Assembly (NCBI RefSeq): GCF_014647255.1
Contig: NZ_BMOV01000001.1
Span: forward strand, 240,275 to 304,274
Reading direction: 5' to 3'
Origin: Iodidimonas muriae
Lineage (GTDB): Bacteria > Pseudomonadota > Alphaproteobacteria > Sphingomonadales > Rhodothalassiaceae
Length of the DNA: 64,000 bases
How positions within the stretch are numbered: the first letter of the stretch is position 1; each line of letters begins with the position of its first letter. Below are positions 51,601 to 62,186 of the stretch, piece after piece. Position numbers and translations under genes: made by a program. Below the pieces are notes generated by a model. It was not told the origin of the DNA. It did not search any database and saw nothing but the letters and a program-made list of their open reading frames with translations.

Positions 51601-52066
51601 TGATGAAGCACGGCATCTTTTCTATGTGCCAACCGGCCCCAATGATCCCCGCGTGGATTTGAGCCAGTTGAGCGCCGAAGATCAGCAAGCCTTGTTTGAT
51701 CTGATCGCAACCAGCGGCTTGAGCAAGTTTGCCGGTGAGATTGCACCGCGTAACCAGTTCCGCGATCCTTGGATCAAGGATATGGATATCCGCTTCTCGC
51801 AAGATCTGCCTGGCTTCTTCGGGAATGACAGCTTTGAAGTCTTTGTCGACATCGAAAACTTCCTCAACCTCATCGACAATGGCTCGAATGTGTCGCGTCG
51901 GTTCGACCGAGGCAATGTGGGTGAAGGCGTTCCCATTCTTGGTGTGGGCTTGAGCGATGATGGTTCGCAGTTCGTTTTCCGTGATTTCGATCCGGGATTG
52001 AACAATGATATCGATGTGAACAGCTCGCTTTGGGCCATTCAGTTCGGTGTACGCTACCAATTCTGA
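48689..52066 (+). CDS. Oar-like TonB-dependent receptor with carboxypeptidase-regulatory-like domain
   Basis: A 1125-residue outer-membrane protein. The signal peptide is 1-33 (VEA-QQ). Residues about 38-115 form a carboxypeptidase-D regulatory-like fold (IQGTVTSPNGDAVSGAQVTI). A plug domain follows (FNSFTIDGVRTSDSFGLNASG, NINVVTKSGDNEFHGSAFG) and then a very large beta barrel ending in LWAIQFGVRYQF. This matches the Oar group first known in myxobacteria and common in some Alphaproteobacteria, which import or anchor peptides and proteins. The plug has two Cys (SISCLGG and FTGCNIN) that might pair. The ligand is unknown. The start at 48689 is preceded by AGGAGG. A perfect hairpin terminator follows. 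Confidence 0.92.
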   Translation: MNGFRKNYMGAAKALLLLTASVPAMMVVQQVEAQQTTSAIQGTVTSPNGDAVSGAQVTITNTRTGRSATGTTAGQGRFSFSGLEVGGPYTVLIESDRYQTEQIEGVFISLSSAANLNIQLSSGDIEEIVITAAASVVTQLALGPSAAFGLDTLENFPSIDRDIRDMIRIDPRVTIDGGNNDSISCLGGNNRFNSFTIDGVRTSDSFGLNASGFPSRNNMPIPFDAVRETAVEFAPFDVEYGSFTGCNINVVTKSGDNEFHGSAFGVFNSGGLTGSKIDGRQAREGGFRDWNWGATLGGPIIKDKLWFFGAYEEVQDGGVIVDTGPSGAGFAQELPFLTEAMADSIANTFETVYNRDTLGVARNLPDESRRILGRLDWQITDDHRASFTYSRLREERQDPDDAFTAFTDFTFLDNFEIEGSETESYSARVFSNWTDNFSTEIRASRIDITDIQGPVGGGEAQDATPIPRIEILNVVNPANGASGSIVSGPGFSRSANDLKVQTDQLKFKANYLWGDHYFTAGYELDQLDVFNLFAQDATGTITFDGLENFQAGIARNISGSGSFTGDINDAAAEFSRSIHTLYVQDEWEALNGLTLQFGLRYDWYASSDRPLRNPKFEEKFGFDNTQAFNGLDILQPRFGFSYDAGETLWGDTQFRGGVGIFSGGDPTVWFANNFQNFGGAIGTVNTRFGTSPSCTDADLQVLDGNGNFTGIPNCLTQDQIAQATGNNGTVNAVDPDFSIPSLARFNVGFSHYTDFDNAAGGFFDDWNFQFDLIYSKRRNAPDFVNLALTPTGELAPDGRPIFSPINPLLPGCNATFNGDLRGGFSNVDLAACASGGDDEDIVLTNVDGKDGSSTTASVILSKLFEHDMFNVPGSVNLTFGYAYTDASEVNPSTSSTASSNFEEVAVSVINQPALGPSQFANKHNITVAASVSEEFFDGLQSTFSMFFSARSGRAFSYVFDADADEVFGDSDDEARHLFYVPTGPNDPRVDLSQLSAEDQQALFDLIATSGLSKFAGEIAPRNQFRDPWIKDMDIRFSQDLPGFFGNDSFEVFVDIENFLNLIDNGSNVSRRFDRGNVGEGVPILGVGLSDDGSQFVFRDFDPGLNNDIDVNSSLWAIQFGVRYQF

Positions 52067-52090
52067 TCCGAAAGATCAGTCAGTGATAAG

Positions 52091-52117
52091 AAAGGCGGCT
52101 TCGGCCGCCTTTTTTTA
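52091..52117 (+). terminator. Intrinsic terminator after the Oar-like receptor
   Basis: AAAGGCGGC-TTCG-GCCGCCTTT forms a perfect stem with a stable UUCG-type tetraloop, followed by T7. Confidence 0.93.
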
Positions 52118-52226
52118 TTCGCCTTTAAGTGGTTTTCCTGTTTTTTTAAGAATATTTATAATTTTTTAAATAAAATTCACGATATGAAAATATCAGCTGA
52201 TGGGGGCGTTATCAGGCAGGGATAAT

Positions 52227-54398
52227 ATGAATATTTCCATCAAAACCATTCTCATCACGTTAATTATCATTTTGGCCAGTGGACTAACGGCTCTTACCGG
52301 GGGTGATCTTTACTCCGCATGGCGTGATAAGCAGCAAGCCAGAGACATTCTTGTCACCAACCGCATCGGCCAGAATCTGTTGCTGGCAGCCCAACATTGG
52401 GCCGTGGAACGCGGCATAACCAACACAGCCTTGGCCGATACCAATCCGGTGAGCTCTGAACGTCGGGCGATCATTGATGGCCGCCGCGAATCTGCCGACT
52501 CCGCCTATCGAGTGGCCCTTGAAGAGATTGCATCCCATGATTTCGCCGGGGGACAAACGGCTCTCGCTCGGATGGAAAAGGCATATCGGGCTGTAATGGA
52601 TCTGCGCCAGCAGGTTGATCGGCAAATCCACAATCCAAAGGTGGATCGCGATCCTGCTCTGAAGGCGAAATGGGTGCCGACAATGACCGATCTGATCCTG
52701 AAGGGTAAGGATTTACGCCTTACCGTCAGCCTTAAGATTTCCGATGCTGAAATTGTGGCCAATCTTTTGGCCTTGAAGCATTTTTCCTGGATGATGGGCG
52801 AATTTTCCGGACGGGAACGGGCGATGATCGGGGCGCATTTGGCGGATGGCAGTGCCATTGGAACGGCCGAATTACAAACCCTTGCTCGCTATCGCGGGCA
52901 AGTGGAACTGGCTTGGGAGCAGGTGCAGGACCTCGCCAAAGGCAGTATCGCCAATGACAAGTTACGTGCAGCAATTGCCGATGCGGACGCCCATTTCTTT
53001 GGCCGGTTTGAAAATCTCCGCCAAGAGGTCTACAAAGCCGGCTTGGCAGGGCAGCCTTATTCGATAACAGCACCAGAGTGGATCAGGCAATCTACAGCCG
53101 CTATTGATGGCTTGCTTCTCATTTCAAAGGTGGCCGCCTCGATTTCCGAGGATGATGCCATGGTGCGCAATGACACCGGATCGCGGCAATTATATACGGC
53201 TGTCTTGTTTATGCTCGCGACGCTGACTGTTTCTGTGGGGGGCATGTTCCTTATTTTGCGTCGGGTCGTGCGCCCGATTGGTCAGATGACTTCGGTGATG
53301 CACGAACTGGCCAATGGCAATAAAGATGTGACAGTCCCGCGCGCAGACCAGAAAGACGAAATCGGCCAGATGGCGCGGGCCGTTGAGGTCTTCCGGGAAA
53401 ATGCCATTGAAAAGGATCGGCTTGATCAGGAGGCGAAAGAAGCGGCCGAACGCCAAGAGCAGGATCGATTGGCGCGCGAGGCGGCGGAAAGGGGTGCCGC
53501 AGAGAAGGAACTGGCCCGCGAACGCGCTGAAAACGAGGCACGGATGGCCCGAACCCAAAGGATCGAAAGCCTCATTTCCGGCTTTGAATCTAAAATCGCC
53601 AGTATCTTAAACACTTTGGCATCGGCTTCGACAGAGCTGGATTCCACAGCCGATACCCTTGTCGATACGGCATCTGTTGCAAACCGCGACAGTGCAGAAG
53701 TTGCGAATAATTCCGAAGAAACATCGTCAACGGTGCAGACAGTGGCTGCGGCCACGGAAGAACTGAGTGCGTCTATCAATGAAATTGCCCGGCAAGTCGA
53801 TCGCGCCAAACAAGCGGCAGATCATGCTGTGGAGGAAAGCAATCGCTCGGATATATCTGTGCAGGAATTGAATGCCAGTGCCGAGAAGATTGATGAAGTC
53901 CTTTCGTTCATTGTTGGGATTTCTGAACAGACCAATCTTCTGGCGTTGAATGCCACCATTGAAGCCGCACGGGCCGGTGAGGCCGGAAAGGGCTTTGCTG
54001 TGGTCGCCAGCGAGGTGAAAAGCTTGGCAAAACAAACCGGCAGCGCAACGGAAGATATTGCAGGTCAGATCCGTGGTATGCGTGCAGCAATTGATGGCGC
54101 AGTTCTGGCCATCAATAAAATTGCCAAATCCATTGATGAAGTGGGGGCAATTGCTGTGGAAATTGCCTCGGCTGCAGAACAGCAAAATGCTGCGACAGCC
54201 GATATTTCCACGGGTGCACAGCGGGCGGCCCAATTGACCCATAATGTGACGGCACGGATCAAAACAGTTGCGGAAGGAAGCCGTGACACGGGCGCCGCAG
54301 CAGATCAAGTGAAGGCGGCATCGAAAGAGCTTTCAGCCGTTTCAGAAGCAATCAAAGAAGATATCGAGAAATTCCTGCTGGATATCAAAGCAGCTTAA
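52227..54398 (+). CDS. Methyl-accepting chemotaxis protein
   Basis: A 723-residue transducer. Membrane span 1 is about 7-27; the periplasmic sensor (about 30-318) is helical and begins [15 protein letters not shown], resembling nitrate/nitrite-sensing-type bundles. Span 2 is about 321-343, then HAMP ([21 protein letters not shown] to [15 protein letters not shown]) and a charged coiled-coil linker rich in Glu/Ala/Arg (about 395-450). The signalling tip [21 protein letters not shown] (split here only for naming) and [13 protein letters not shown] identify the kinase-control domain. It ends without the NWETF methyltransferase-docking pentapeptide. No che genes are near. Start 52227 has AGGGAT upstream. 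The ligand is unknown. Confidence 0.93.
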   Translation: MNISIKTILITLIIILASGLTALTGGDLYSAWRDKQQARDILVTNRIGQNLLLAAQHWAVERGITNTALADTNPVSSERRAIIDGRRESADSAYRVALEEIASHDFAGGQTALARMEKAYRAVMDLRQQVDRQIHNPKVDRDPALKAKWVPTMTDLILKGKDLRLTVSLKISDAEIVANLLALKHFSWMMGEFSGRERAMIGAHLADGSAIGTAELQTLARYRGQVELAWEQVQDLAKGSIANDKLRAAIADADAHFFGRFENLRQEVYKAGLAGQPYSITAPEWIRQSTAAIDGLLLISKVAASISEDDAMVRNDTGSRQLYTAVLFMLATLTVSVGGMFLILRRVVRPIGQMTSVMHELANGNKDVTVPRADQKDEIGQMARAVEVFRENAIEKDRLDQEAKEAAERQEQDRLAREAAERGAAEKELARERAENEARMARTQRIESLISGFESKIASILNTLASASTELDSTADTLVDTASVANRDSAEVANNSEETSSTVQTVAAATEELSASINEIARQVDRAKQAADHAVEESNRSDISVQELNASAEKIDEVLSFIVGISEQTNLLALNATIEAARAGEAGKGFAVVASEVKSLAKQTGSATEDIAGQIRGMRAAIDGAVLAINKIAKSIDEVGAIAVEIASAAEQQNAATADISTGAQRAAQLTHNVTARIKTVAEGSRDTGAAADQVKAASKELSAVSEAIKEDIEKFLLDIKAA

Positions 54399-54422
54399 AG
54401 CTTTTGGCAGGACCAGAATAAA

Positions 54423-54452
54423 AAAGAAGGCGGTGTCGAGCCGCCTTCTTTC
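54423..54452. terminator. Bidirectional terminator between the chemotaxis gene and the YSC84 gene
   Basis: AAAGAAGGCGG pairs with CCGCCTTCTTT around a TGTCGAG loop, with A run on the left and T run on the right. Confidence 0.85.
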
Positions 54453-54487
54453 TATGAGTGTGATGGGGCCTTCGTTCAATCAGGGCC

Positions 54488-55054
54488 TTAATTGCGTTCA
54501 ATACGCGACATCTTCGAGCCTTCAAGGGACAAATTATACATCAGCCCTTTATTGTTGAAGATGAAGGCAAGGATCGGTGCATCGATATTGGTGCTATCGA
54601 TGGAGCCACCGGCCCCCACCGTGGCAACGGCAACGGAGCCATCCACGCCCACTTCCCATTTATCGCTTTTACGAAACTCATCAAGTTTTTCTGGCGCCAT
54701 GAACAGCAGGATCTGGCTGCGCACTTGCCCGCCAAGCTGAAGCCCGATGGACCCCGCTGCGGTGGAATAATAATCCACCGTTTTCCCATCGATCAAAAGT
54801 GCCCCCTCGCCATATTCGGCGCCAAGGCCAATTCCGCCCTTTTTGATGCTTGGAAAGACAAGCACCGCCGATGCTTTGGCAAGCAAGGAGTCTGCGCCAT
54901 CCACATCTTCGCGGAATTTGCTCATGACCTCGGTAACGCGGCGGTCGATTTTCTCTTTCGATGCCGCATGGGCTGTGAAAGCAGATCCGCCAATAAACAG
55001 ACCGATAAGGCTCAACGCACCGACCAATGTGCGCATGGTCTTCCCGATGGTCAT
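54488..55054 (-). CDS. YSC84-related exported protein
   Basis: A 188-residue protein with a signal peptide (about 1-32, MRTLVGALSLIGLFIGGSAFTAHA). The rest matches the bacterial Ysc84 actin-binding/lipid-binding domain: ASAVLVFPSIKKGGIGLGAEYGEGALL, YYSTAAGSIGLQLGGQ and FIFNNKGLMYNLSLEGSKMSRI. In eukaryotes the fold binds membranes and actin; in bacteria the role is unknown and it is probably a periplasmic or envelope lipid-binding protein. The start at 55054 (MTIGKT) follows AAGGGGATC; the upstream extension is not supported. It lies 78 bp downstream of hom on the same strand. Confidence 0.87.
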   Translation of the reverse strand: MTIGKTMRTLVGALSLIGLFIGGSAFTAHAASKEKIDRRVTEVMSKFREDVDGADSLLAKASAVLVFPSIKKGGIGLGAEYGEGALLIDGKTVDYYSTAAGSIGLQLGGQVRSQILLFMAPEKLDEFRKSDKWEVGVDGSVAVATVGAGGSIDSTNIDAPILAFIFNNKGLMYNLSLEGSKMSRIERN

Positions 55055-55132
55055 ATGAGATCCCCTTCTTGTTTGAATTGATTCAAAAGCCAAGCATCGA
55101 AAAAAGGCCATTTCATGGACACGACGATGCAA

Positions 55133-56473
55133 TCAAATGGGCTCGATACGCAGCATGCACGGTTTTTCCAAGACGGAAGAAAGGTCGGAAAAACGCTCAA
55201 GGACGCAAGCCATCCGGGATTCTGAGGTTTTATGAGTGGTCATGATCAGGTGCACGCTGTCATCGGAAGCGCGGGTCCGCTGGATCAAGCGCTCCACCGA
55301 CACGCCTTCATCACGCAGAGCCGAGGCAATATCGGCCATAACACCGGTTTTATCGCTTACCCGCAGGCGGACATAAAATTCGCCTGTCCGTTCGCCGCTT
55401 TCCAAAAGGGGCAGAGGGGCGAGTTTGGACGCAGGCAGAGAAAAGGTGGAGCCGGTATTTCCCCGCGCCAATTCAATAAGGTCCGCCATCACGGCAGAGG
55501 CCGTGGGGCCAGCACCGGCCCCCAAACCTTCGATCATGCACGGGCCGACAAAATCGCCATGGGCTTCAATGGCATTGGACGCCCCGCTGACCTTTGCCAG
55601 CGCTTCCGAGGCTTCCACCATCGAAGCATGAACGCGTTGGTCGAGTTTTCCTTCTTTGGTCAGGCGGGAAATGCCCAACAGTTTGATGCGAAAGCCCAGA
55701 TCTTTGGCATAGGCAATGTCGATATCGCTGATATTGCGAATACCCTCTATGGGCAAATCGTCCATGGTGGGCGGCGTGCCAAAGGCAAGGCTGGTGAGAA
55801 TGGCGATTTTATGCGCCGTATCCACCCCGTCGATATCGAAGCTGGGATCAGCTTCCGCATAGCCAAGCGCTTGCGCTTTGGCCAAGGCATTCTCGAAACT
55901 TTCCCCGGTTTCTTCCATCATCGTAAGGATGTAATTGCCCGTGCCGTTCAAGATGCCGTGCATGCGGTCGATACGGTTGGCGGCCAGCCCTTCCTTTATG
56001 GTTTTGACAATGGGGATGCCCCCCGCCACGGCGGCTTCAAACCGCAAAGAGGCTCCGGTGCGTTCTGCCAAACTTGCCAATTCAGCCCCATGATGGGCGA
56101 TCATGGCCTTATTGGCCGTCACAAAAGACAGGCCTTTGCCAAGGGCTGCGCGGGCAAGGGCAAGGGCGGGGCCATCGGACCCACCGATCAGTTCCACCAC
56201 CACATCCACTTTATCGGGATCGGCAAGGTCCACCGGATTGTCGCACCAGTGATAGGCGCTGATATCCACCTCGCGTTTTCTTTGTCTGTCCCGCGCGGTG
56301 ACAGCGCCAATGGTAAATTCGCATCCGGACCGATTGGCGATCAGGTCGCCGTTTTTCTTTAGAACCGCCAACAGGCCGCAGCCCACCGTGCCCAGACCGG
56401 CAATGCCCAGCCTGATCTGTTTTTTCGGTTTGTCGTCGTCTTCGGATCGGGTGTCGAGCACATTCTCGGTCAT
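55133..56473 (-). CDS. hom: Homoserine dehydrogenase
   Basis: A 446-residue enzyme. The N-terminal NAD(P) fold has RLGIAGLGTVGCGLL; VVVELIGGSDGP and FVTANKAMIAHHG are the family signature; the catalytic middle holds AVAGGIPIVKTIKEGL and ILNGTGNYILTMMEE. A C-terminal ACT domain (YVRLRVSDKTGVMADIASAL) suggests feedback inhibition by threonine. It makes homoserine for threonine, isoleucine and methionine. The 54-bp gap after leuB suggests possible co-transcription with the branched-chain operon, which would match its role as supplier of the isoleucine precursor. Confidence 0.95.
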   Translation of the reverse strand: MTENVLDTRSEDDDKPKKQIRLGIAGLGTVGCGLLAVLKKNGDLIANRSGCEFTIGAVTARDRQRKREVDISAYHWCDNPVDLADPDKVDVVVELIGGSDGPALALARAALGKGLSFVTANKAMIAHHGAELASLAERTGASLRFEAAVAGGIPIVKTIKEGLAANRIDRMHGILNGTGNYILTMMEETGESFENALAKAQALGYAEADPSFDIDGVDTAHKIAILTSLAFGTPPTMDDLPIEGIRNISDIDIAYAKDLGFRIKLLGISRLTKEGKLDQRVHASMVEASEALAKVSGASNAIEAHGDFVGPCMIEGLGAGAGPTASAVMADLIELARGNTGSTFSLPASKLAPLPLLESGERTGEFYVRLRVSDKTGVMADIASALRDEGVSVERLIQRTRASDDSVHLIMTTHKTSESRMACVLERFSDLSSVLEKPCMLRIEPI

Positions 56474-56527
56474 GATCTGTCTTTCGTATCAACGGGTAAA
56501 AGCAGGGAAAAGCCGGATGAATGGGGC

Positions 56528-57592
56528 TTATTGGGTGGTAAAAGCCTTATCCAGCGCTTTTGTAACCGCACGGGCCATATCCATGGTGCTGGCCGTGCCG
56601 CCCAGATCGGCGGTTGTTGTTTCACCCAGCGCATCGCCCACTGCCTTGCGTAAAAGCCGTCCTTCAGGTGCGCGGTTCAGGCTTGATTCCAGCATCATGG
56701 CAATGCTTTCGATCATGCCGATGGGATTGGCTTTTCCTTGCCCGGCGATATCGGGGGCCGAGCCATGCACTGGTTCATAAAGCCCGGCACCGGTCGTCCC
56801 AAGAGAGGCGGACGGGATCAGCCCGATAGAGCCGGTCAATACACTGGCTTCATCGGTGAGAATGTCGCCAAACAGATTTTCCGTGACAATCACATCGAAA
56901 TCCCGCGGGCGGGTAAGAAGATGCATCGTGGCGGCATCCACCAGCAAAATTTCCAATTCCAGATCTTTATAATGCTGCGCGATTATCTCTTCTGTTACAG
57001 CGCGCCAAAGACGGCTGGTTTCCATCACATTGGCTTTGTCCACCAATGTCAGGCGTCCACGGCGGTCGGTTGCCGCATCGGCAGCCAGACGCACCACTCG
57101 TTCGATCTCGGTGCGGCTATAGCGGCAAACATCATAGGCGGCATCGCCTTCGGTGCCTTTGTCGCCGAAATAAAGCCCTCCAGTCAGTTCGCGCACGAAT
57201 AAAATATCGCTGCCCTCCGCGATCTCGCGCTTGATGGGGGACTGTTCAACGGCTTGCGGGCGCACGCGAATGGGGCGCAGATTGGCAAACACACCCAAGG
57301 CGGCGCGCAGGGCCAAAAGCCCGGCTTCGGGGCGTTTGTCGCCGGGCAGGCCATGCCATTGCGGCCCTCCCACAGCCCCCAAAAGCACCGCATCGGCGCG
57401 GCGGGCCGCTTCCAGCGTTTGGGCGGGCATGGGCACGCCTGTGGCATCAATGGCAGCGCCGCCGATGAGGCCGGTTTCATAGGAAATATCAAAATTGGTG
57501 GCGGTGGCCAGATGATCGAGCACATAACAGCCCGCCTTGACCACTTCGGGGCCGATACCGTCACCGGGCAAAAGCAATATACGATGTGACAT
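56528..57592 (-). CDS. leuB: 3-Isopropylmalate dehydrogenase
   Basis: A 354-residue beta-decarboxylating dehydrogenase. LLPGDGIGPEV starts the protein; LLGAVGGPQW, the Arg-rich substrate site NLRPIRVRP, VRELTGGLYFG with its Tyr, and EPVHGSAPDIAGQGKANP are diagnostic of LeuB as opposed to isocitrate or tartrate dehydrogenases. It oxidises 3-isopropylmalate with NAD+ in leucine synthesis. It follows ilvE after 13 bp. The preceding isomerase genes leuC and leuD are not in the window. Confidence 0.96.
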   Translation of the reverse strand: MSHRILLLPGDGIGPEVVKAGCYVLDHLATATNFDISYETGLIGGAAIDATGVPMPAQTLEAARRADAVLLGAVGGPQWHGLPGDKRPEAGLLALRAALGVFANLRPIRVRPQAVEQSPIKREIAEGSDILFVRELTGGLYFGDKGTEGDAAYDVCRYSRTEIERVVRLAADAATDRRGRLTLVDKANVMETSRLWRAVTEEIIAQHYKDLELEILLVDAATMHLLTRPRDFDVIVTENLFGDILTDEASVLTGSIGLIPSASLGTTGAGLYEPVHGSAPDIAGQGKANPIGMIESIAMMLESSLNRAPEGRLLRKAVGDALGETTTADLGGTASTMDMARAVTKALDKAFTTQ

Positions 57593-57605
57593 GAAACCCT
57601 AAGCC

Positions 57606-58556
57606 TTATATGGCAGCAGAGGCGAGCTGGGCGTTGGTTTCCACAGGCTCCAGCCAGCCCCAGCGGTCTTCGGTTTGGCCATTGAACAACCCGAAGAAGG
57701 CGTCCTGGATTTGCCGTGTGATGGGGCGTTCGCCGGTGCCGATGGAAAAGCGGTCAATGGAGCGAATAGGCGTTACTTCCGCCGCCGTTCCAGTGAAGAA
57801 CATCTCGTCGCAGATATAGAGCATCTCACGCGGGATGGCTTGTTCCACAACCTCGATGCCGCGATCTTTCGCCAAGGTGATAATGGTGTCGCGGGTGATC
57901 CCCGCAAGGATCGAGGCGGCGGCGGGGGGCGTGAAAAGCTTGCCCTTATGAACGACGAACAGGTTTTCGCCTGCCCCTTCACTGACCAATCCATCGGTGC
58001 CAAGGCCGATCCCTTCGGCAAAGCCGCGCGATTTGGCTTCCATGGAGATCAACTGGCTGGAAAGATAATTGCCTGCAGCCTTCAATCCGGTAGGAACCGT
58101 GTTGGGAGCCATGCGCTGCCAGCTTGCAATGCACACATCAATGCCGTCTGCCAAACCGCTTTCGCCCAGATAGGCGCCCCAAGGGAATGCGGCGATGGCC
58201 ACATCGATGGGGCTGTCCAGACCCACCACACCAATAGAGCCATAGCCCTTATAGGCGATGGGGCGGATATAGGCGCTGGCCAGTTCGTTGCTGGACAAAA
58301 CGGTTTTGCAGGCAGCCGACAGCTCCTCATGGGTGAAGGGGATGTCGATATGATACACTCGGCCCGATTGGAACATGCGGGTGATATGATCGCCTAACCG
58401 AAAGACGCGCGGCCCTTCGGGGGTTTCATAACAGCGGATGCCCTCGAACACAGCGGAGCCATAATGAAGCGCATGGGTGAGAATATGGGTGGTGGCGTTC
58501 TCCCATGGGGTGAGAGAGCCGTTTTTCCATATGAAGCGGGTGGGAGTGAGGGCCAT
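57606..58556 (-). CDS. ilvE: Branched-chain amino acid aminotransferase
   Basis: A 316-residue fold-type IV PLP enzyme. HALHYGSAVFEGIRCYETPEGP at the N-terminus, YIRPIAYKGYG, the Schiff-base Lys in GLKAAGNYLSSQ, the GLVSEGAGENLF glutamate motif and GITRDTIITLA identify the large bacterial IlvE type. It makes valine, leucine and isoleucine from their keto acids. An AAGGAAGA ribosome site precedes the ATG; gaps to leuA (11 bp) and leuB (13 bp) indicate one operon. Confidence 0.95.
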   Translation of the reverse strand: MALTPTRFIWKNGSLTPWENATTHILTHALHYGSAVFEGIRCYETPEGPRVFRLGDHITRMFQSGRVYHIDIPFTHEELSAACKTVLSSNELASAYIRPIAYKGYGSIGVVGLDSPIDVAIAAFPWGAYLGESGLADGIDVCIASWQRMAPNTVPTGLKAAGNYLSSQLISMEAKSRGFAEGIGLGTDGLVSEGAGENLFVVHKGKLFTPPAAASILAGITRDTIITLAKDRGIEVVEQAIPREMLYICDEMFFTGTAAEVTPIRSIDRFSIGTGERPITRQIQDAFFGLFNGQTEDRWGWLEPVETNAQLASAAI

Positions 58557-58567
58557 GATGGTCTTCC

Positions 58568-60144
<1,577 letters not shown>

Positions 60145-60148
<4 letters not shown>

Positions 60149-60477
60149 ACCGCTCCGATCGCGTAATATGGGCTTTGTGATCCCGATGAGGTCCGGTTGC
60201 CAAGGGCCGTGACCGTTGCGGCAGCCACAGGCCGCGTCTGTGTTTCTTGGGCAACCTCGCGCACGCAGATCAATTTGGCAAGATGCCGCATGAGGGTTTC
60301 TGCCGAACCGGCATGCAGGGCTTTGCGGTGCGCGAAAATACGAACGGCACGTTCCTCACAGTCGGTGCTGCGCATGGTCATATCGCGCACGACCCAGCCA
60401 CGCCGTTCGATGGTGCCAAGAACCCTTAGAAGCGCCCCGTGGGAAGGATCAAGCATCAACAACATATTCAGGGTCAT
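60145..60477 (-). CDS. ilvM: Short ACT-domain protein, probable acetolactate synthase small subunit (IlvM type)
   Basis: A 110-residue protein with one N-terminal ACT domain ([33 protein letters not shown]) and a short Ala/Thr-rich tail. It is much shorter than IlvH/IlvN of about 160 residues and nearer to E. coli IlvM. Its start overlaps the stop of the large subunit by ATGA and its stop overlaps leuA by ATGA, so stoichiometric production is likely. The start at 60477 has AGAGGTGA upstream. It probably stabilises and regulates the large subunit; the sequence match is weak and the call leans on position. Confidence 0.78.
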
Positions 60478-62186
60478 GGGGTCACCTCTTCTTGCATCAT
60501 TTGGTGATTGTCGGCGCCGGGCGGCACAAGCGGCCACACATTGGCTTGCGGGTCAATTCGTACATGCATCAATGTCGGGCCATCGCTGCTCAACAAGCGT
60601 TTGATCGCAGCGGGCACGGATGCTTGCGTGCGGACTGTAAAGGCTTCCAGCCCGAAGGCGCGAGCCAGATCGGCGAAATCGGGATTGTCCGATAAATCGA
60701 TCTCGCTGTAATTTCCGTCGAAAAACAGTTCCTGCCATTGGCGCACCATGCCCAGCGCCTGATTATCCAGCAGCACGATTTTCAAGGGCAGGTGATAGCG
60801 ATTGAGTGTGGCCAGCTCCTGAAGATTCATCATGATAGAGCCATCGCCGGTGATGGTGACCACCTGCGCATCCGGTTCGGCATAAAGCGCACCGATTCCT
60901 GCGGGGATGCCGTACCCCATGGCGCCGAGGCCGCCGGAGGTCAGATGCGCTTCGGGGCGGGAAAAGCGGCAATGCTGCGCCGCCCACATCTGATGCTGCC
61001 CCACATCGCAGGTGATAATCAGATCGTCACCGGCGGCTTGGGACAAGTCTTTCAAAAGCGCAGGGGCATAAACCCCGTCGCCGGGGGCATCATAGGGCCA
61101 TGTGTGGTTTTTTTTGTCTTGGGCGCAATCATCGATCCAGTCATTGATGGCCAAGGCACCGGGATGCAGGCTGTTCAGCATATGGGCAAGATCCCCCACA
61201 AGCCCGTGATCGGCCGTTTTGAGCTTGCTGATTTCTGCCCAGTCTCCATCCATATGTAAAATGCGTGCATGGGGCGCAAAGCCTTCGAGACGGCCGGTGG
61301 CCCGATCATCAAAACGCGCCCCGCAGCAAATCAGAAGATCGCAATTCTGGACCGCCAGATTGGCGGCTTTGCTGCCATGCATTCCCAACATGCCGAGAAA
61401 TTCCGGCGCATCCGTTGGCAGGGCGCCCAGCCCTTTCAAGGTGGCAACAACAGGGATGGATGTACGGGCAATAAAGCGGCGCAGGGCGGTGGTGGCCTTT
61501 CCCAAAGCAATGCCGCCTCCTGCATAAACAAGGGGGCGCCGGGCCTTGCGGATCATGTCGGCCGCGTGCTCAAGGGCATCCTTATCGGCGCGGGGCAGGG
61601 GCATTGGCTCTCCATAAGGCGCATTGGCCGGCACCGTGACACTGGCCGCCACATCCTTTGGCAGATCAATCAAAACCGGACCGGGACGGCCAGAAGCCGC
61701 AATGGCAAAGGCTTCCGCCACCACTTCGCCGATTTGCGCGGGATCGTCCAGAATGACACTATGTTTTACGATGGGCAGGGTGATGCCGAATATATCCACT
61801 TCCTGGAAGGCATCTGTGCCCATCAAGGGCCGGGCGACCTGGCCGGTGATGGCCACCATAGGCACGCTGTCGAGCCACGCATTGGCAAGGCCGGTGACCA
61901 GATTGGTGCCGCCAGGGCCAGATGTGGCTAGGCATACGCCGGGTTTGCCGGTAACGCGGGCATACGCATCGGCGGCAAAGGCGGCGCCTTGTTCATGGCG
62001 GGTCAGAATATGGGTCAGGGTGGAGCCGGGAAGGGCATCATAAACCGGCATGATCGCTCCGCCGGGATAGCCGAAAACCACCTCCACCCCTTGCGCTTCC
62101 AAGGCGCGTACAAGCATATGTGCGCCCGTGAAACGGTCTGTTTCGTGCATGGGGGGCGCCAAAGGGGCGGAGGCGGTGTGGGTCAT
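60474..62186 (-). CDS. ilvG: Acetolactate synthase large (catalytic) subunit
   Basis: A 570-residue TPP enzyme. The N-terminal part has [15 protein letters not shown] and [15 protein letters not shown] with the catalytic Glu, the middle a FAD-type fold, and the C-terminus the TPP/metal motif [18 protein letters not shown] ending in [14 protein letters not shown]. It joins two pyruvates, or pyruvate and 2-ketobutyrate, in valine/leucine and isoleucine synthesis. It overlaps ilvC upstream and the small subunit downstream, each by four bases. I use ilvG rather than ilvB/ilvI because of the short partner. Confidence 0.94.
   Translation of the reverse strand: MTHTASAPLAPPMHETDRFTGAHMLVRALEAQGVEVVFGYPGGAIMPVYDALPGSTLTHILTRHEQGAAFAADAYARVTGKPGVCLATSGPGGTNLVTGLANAWLDSVPMVAITGQVARPLMGTDAFQEVDIFGITLPIVKHSVILDDPAQIGEVVAEAFAIAASGRPGPVLIDLPKDVAASVTVPANAPYGEPMPLPRADKDALEHAADMIRKARRPLVYAGGGIALGKATTALRRFIARTSIPVVATLKGLGALPTDAPEFLGMLGMHGSKAANLAVQNCDLLICCGARFDDRATGRLEGFAPHARILHMDGDWAEISKLKTADHGLVGDLAHMLNSLHPGALAINDWIDDCAQDKKNHTWPYDAPGDGVYAPALLKDLSQAAGDDLIITCDVGQHQMWAAQHCRFSRPEAHLTSGGLGAMGYGIPAGIGALYAEPDAQVVTITGDGSIMMNLQELATLNRYHLPLKIVLLDNQALGMVRQWQELFFDGNYSEIDLSDNPDFADLARAFGLEAFTVRTQASVPAAIKRLLSSDGPTLMHVRIDPQANVWPLVPPGADNHQMMQEEVTP

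Noticed and set aside
55232-56362. A 376-codon plus-strand frame opposite hom
   Set aside because: Antisense to a complete homoserine dehydrogenase; composition typical of a shadow frame.
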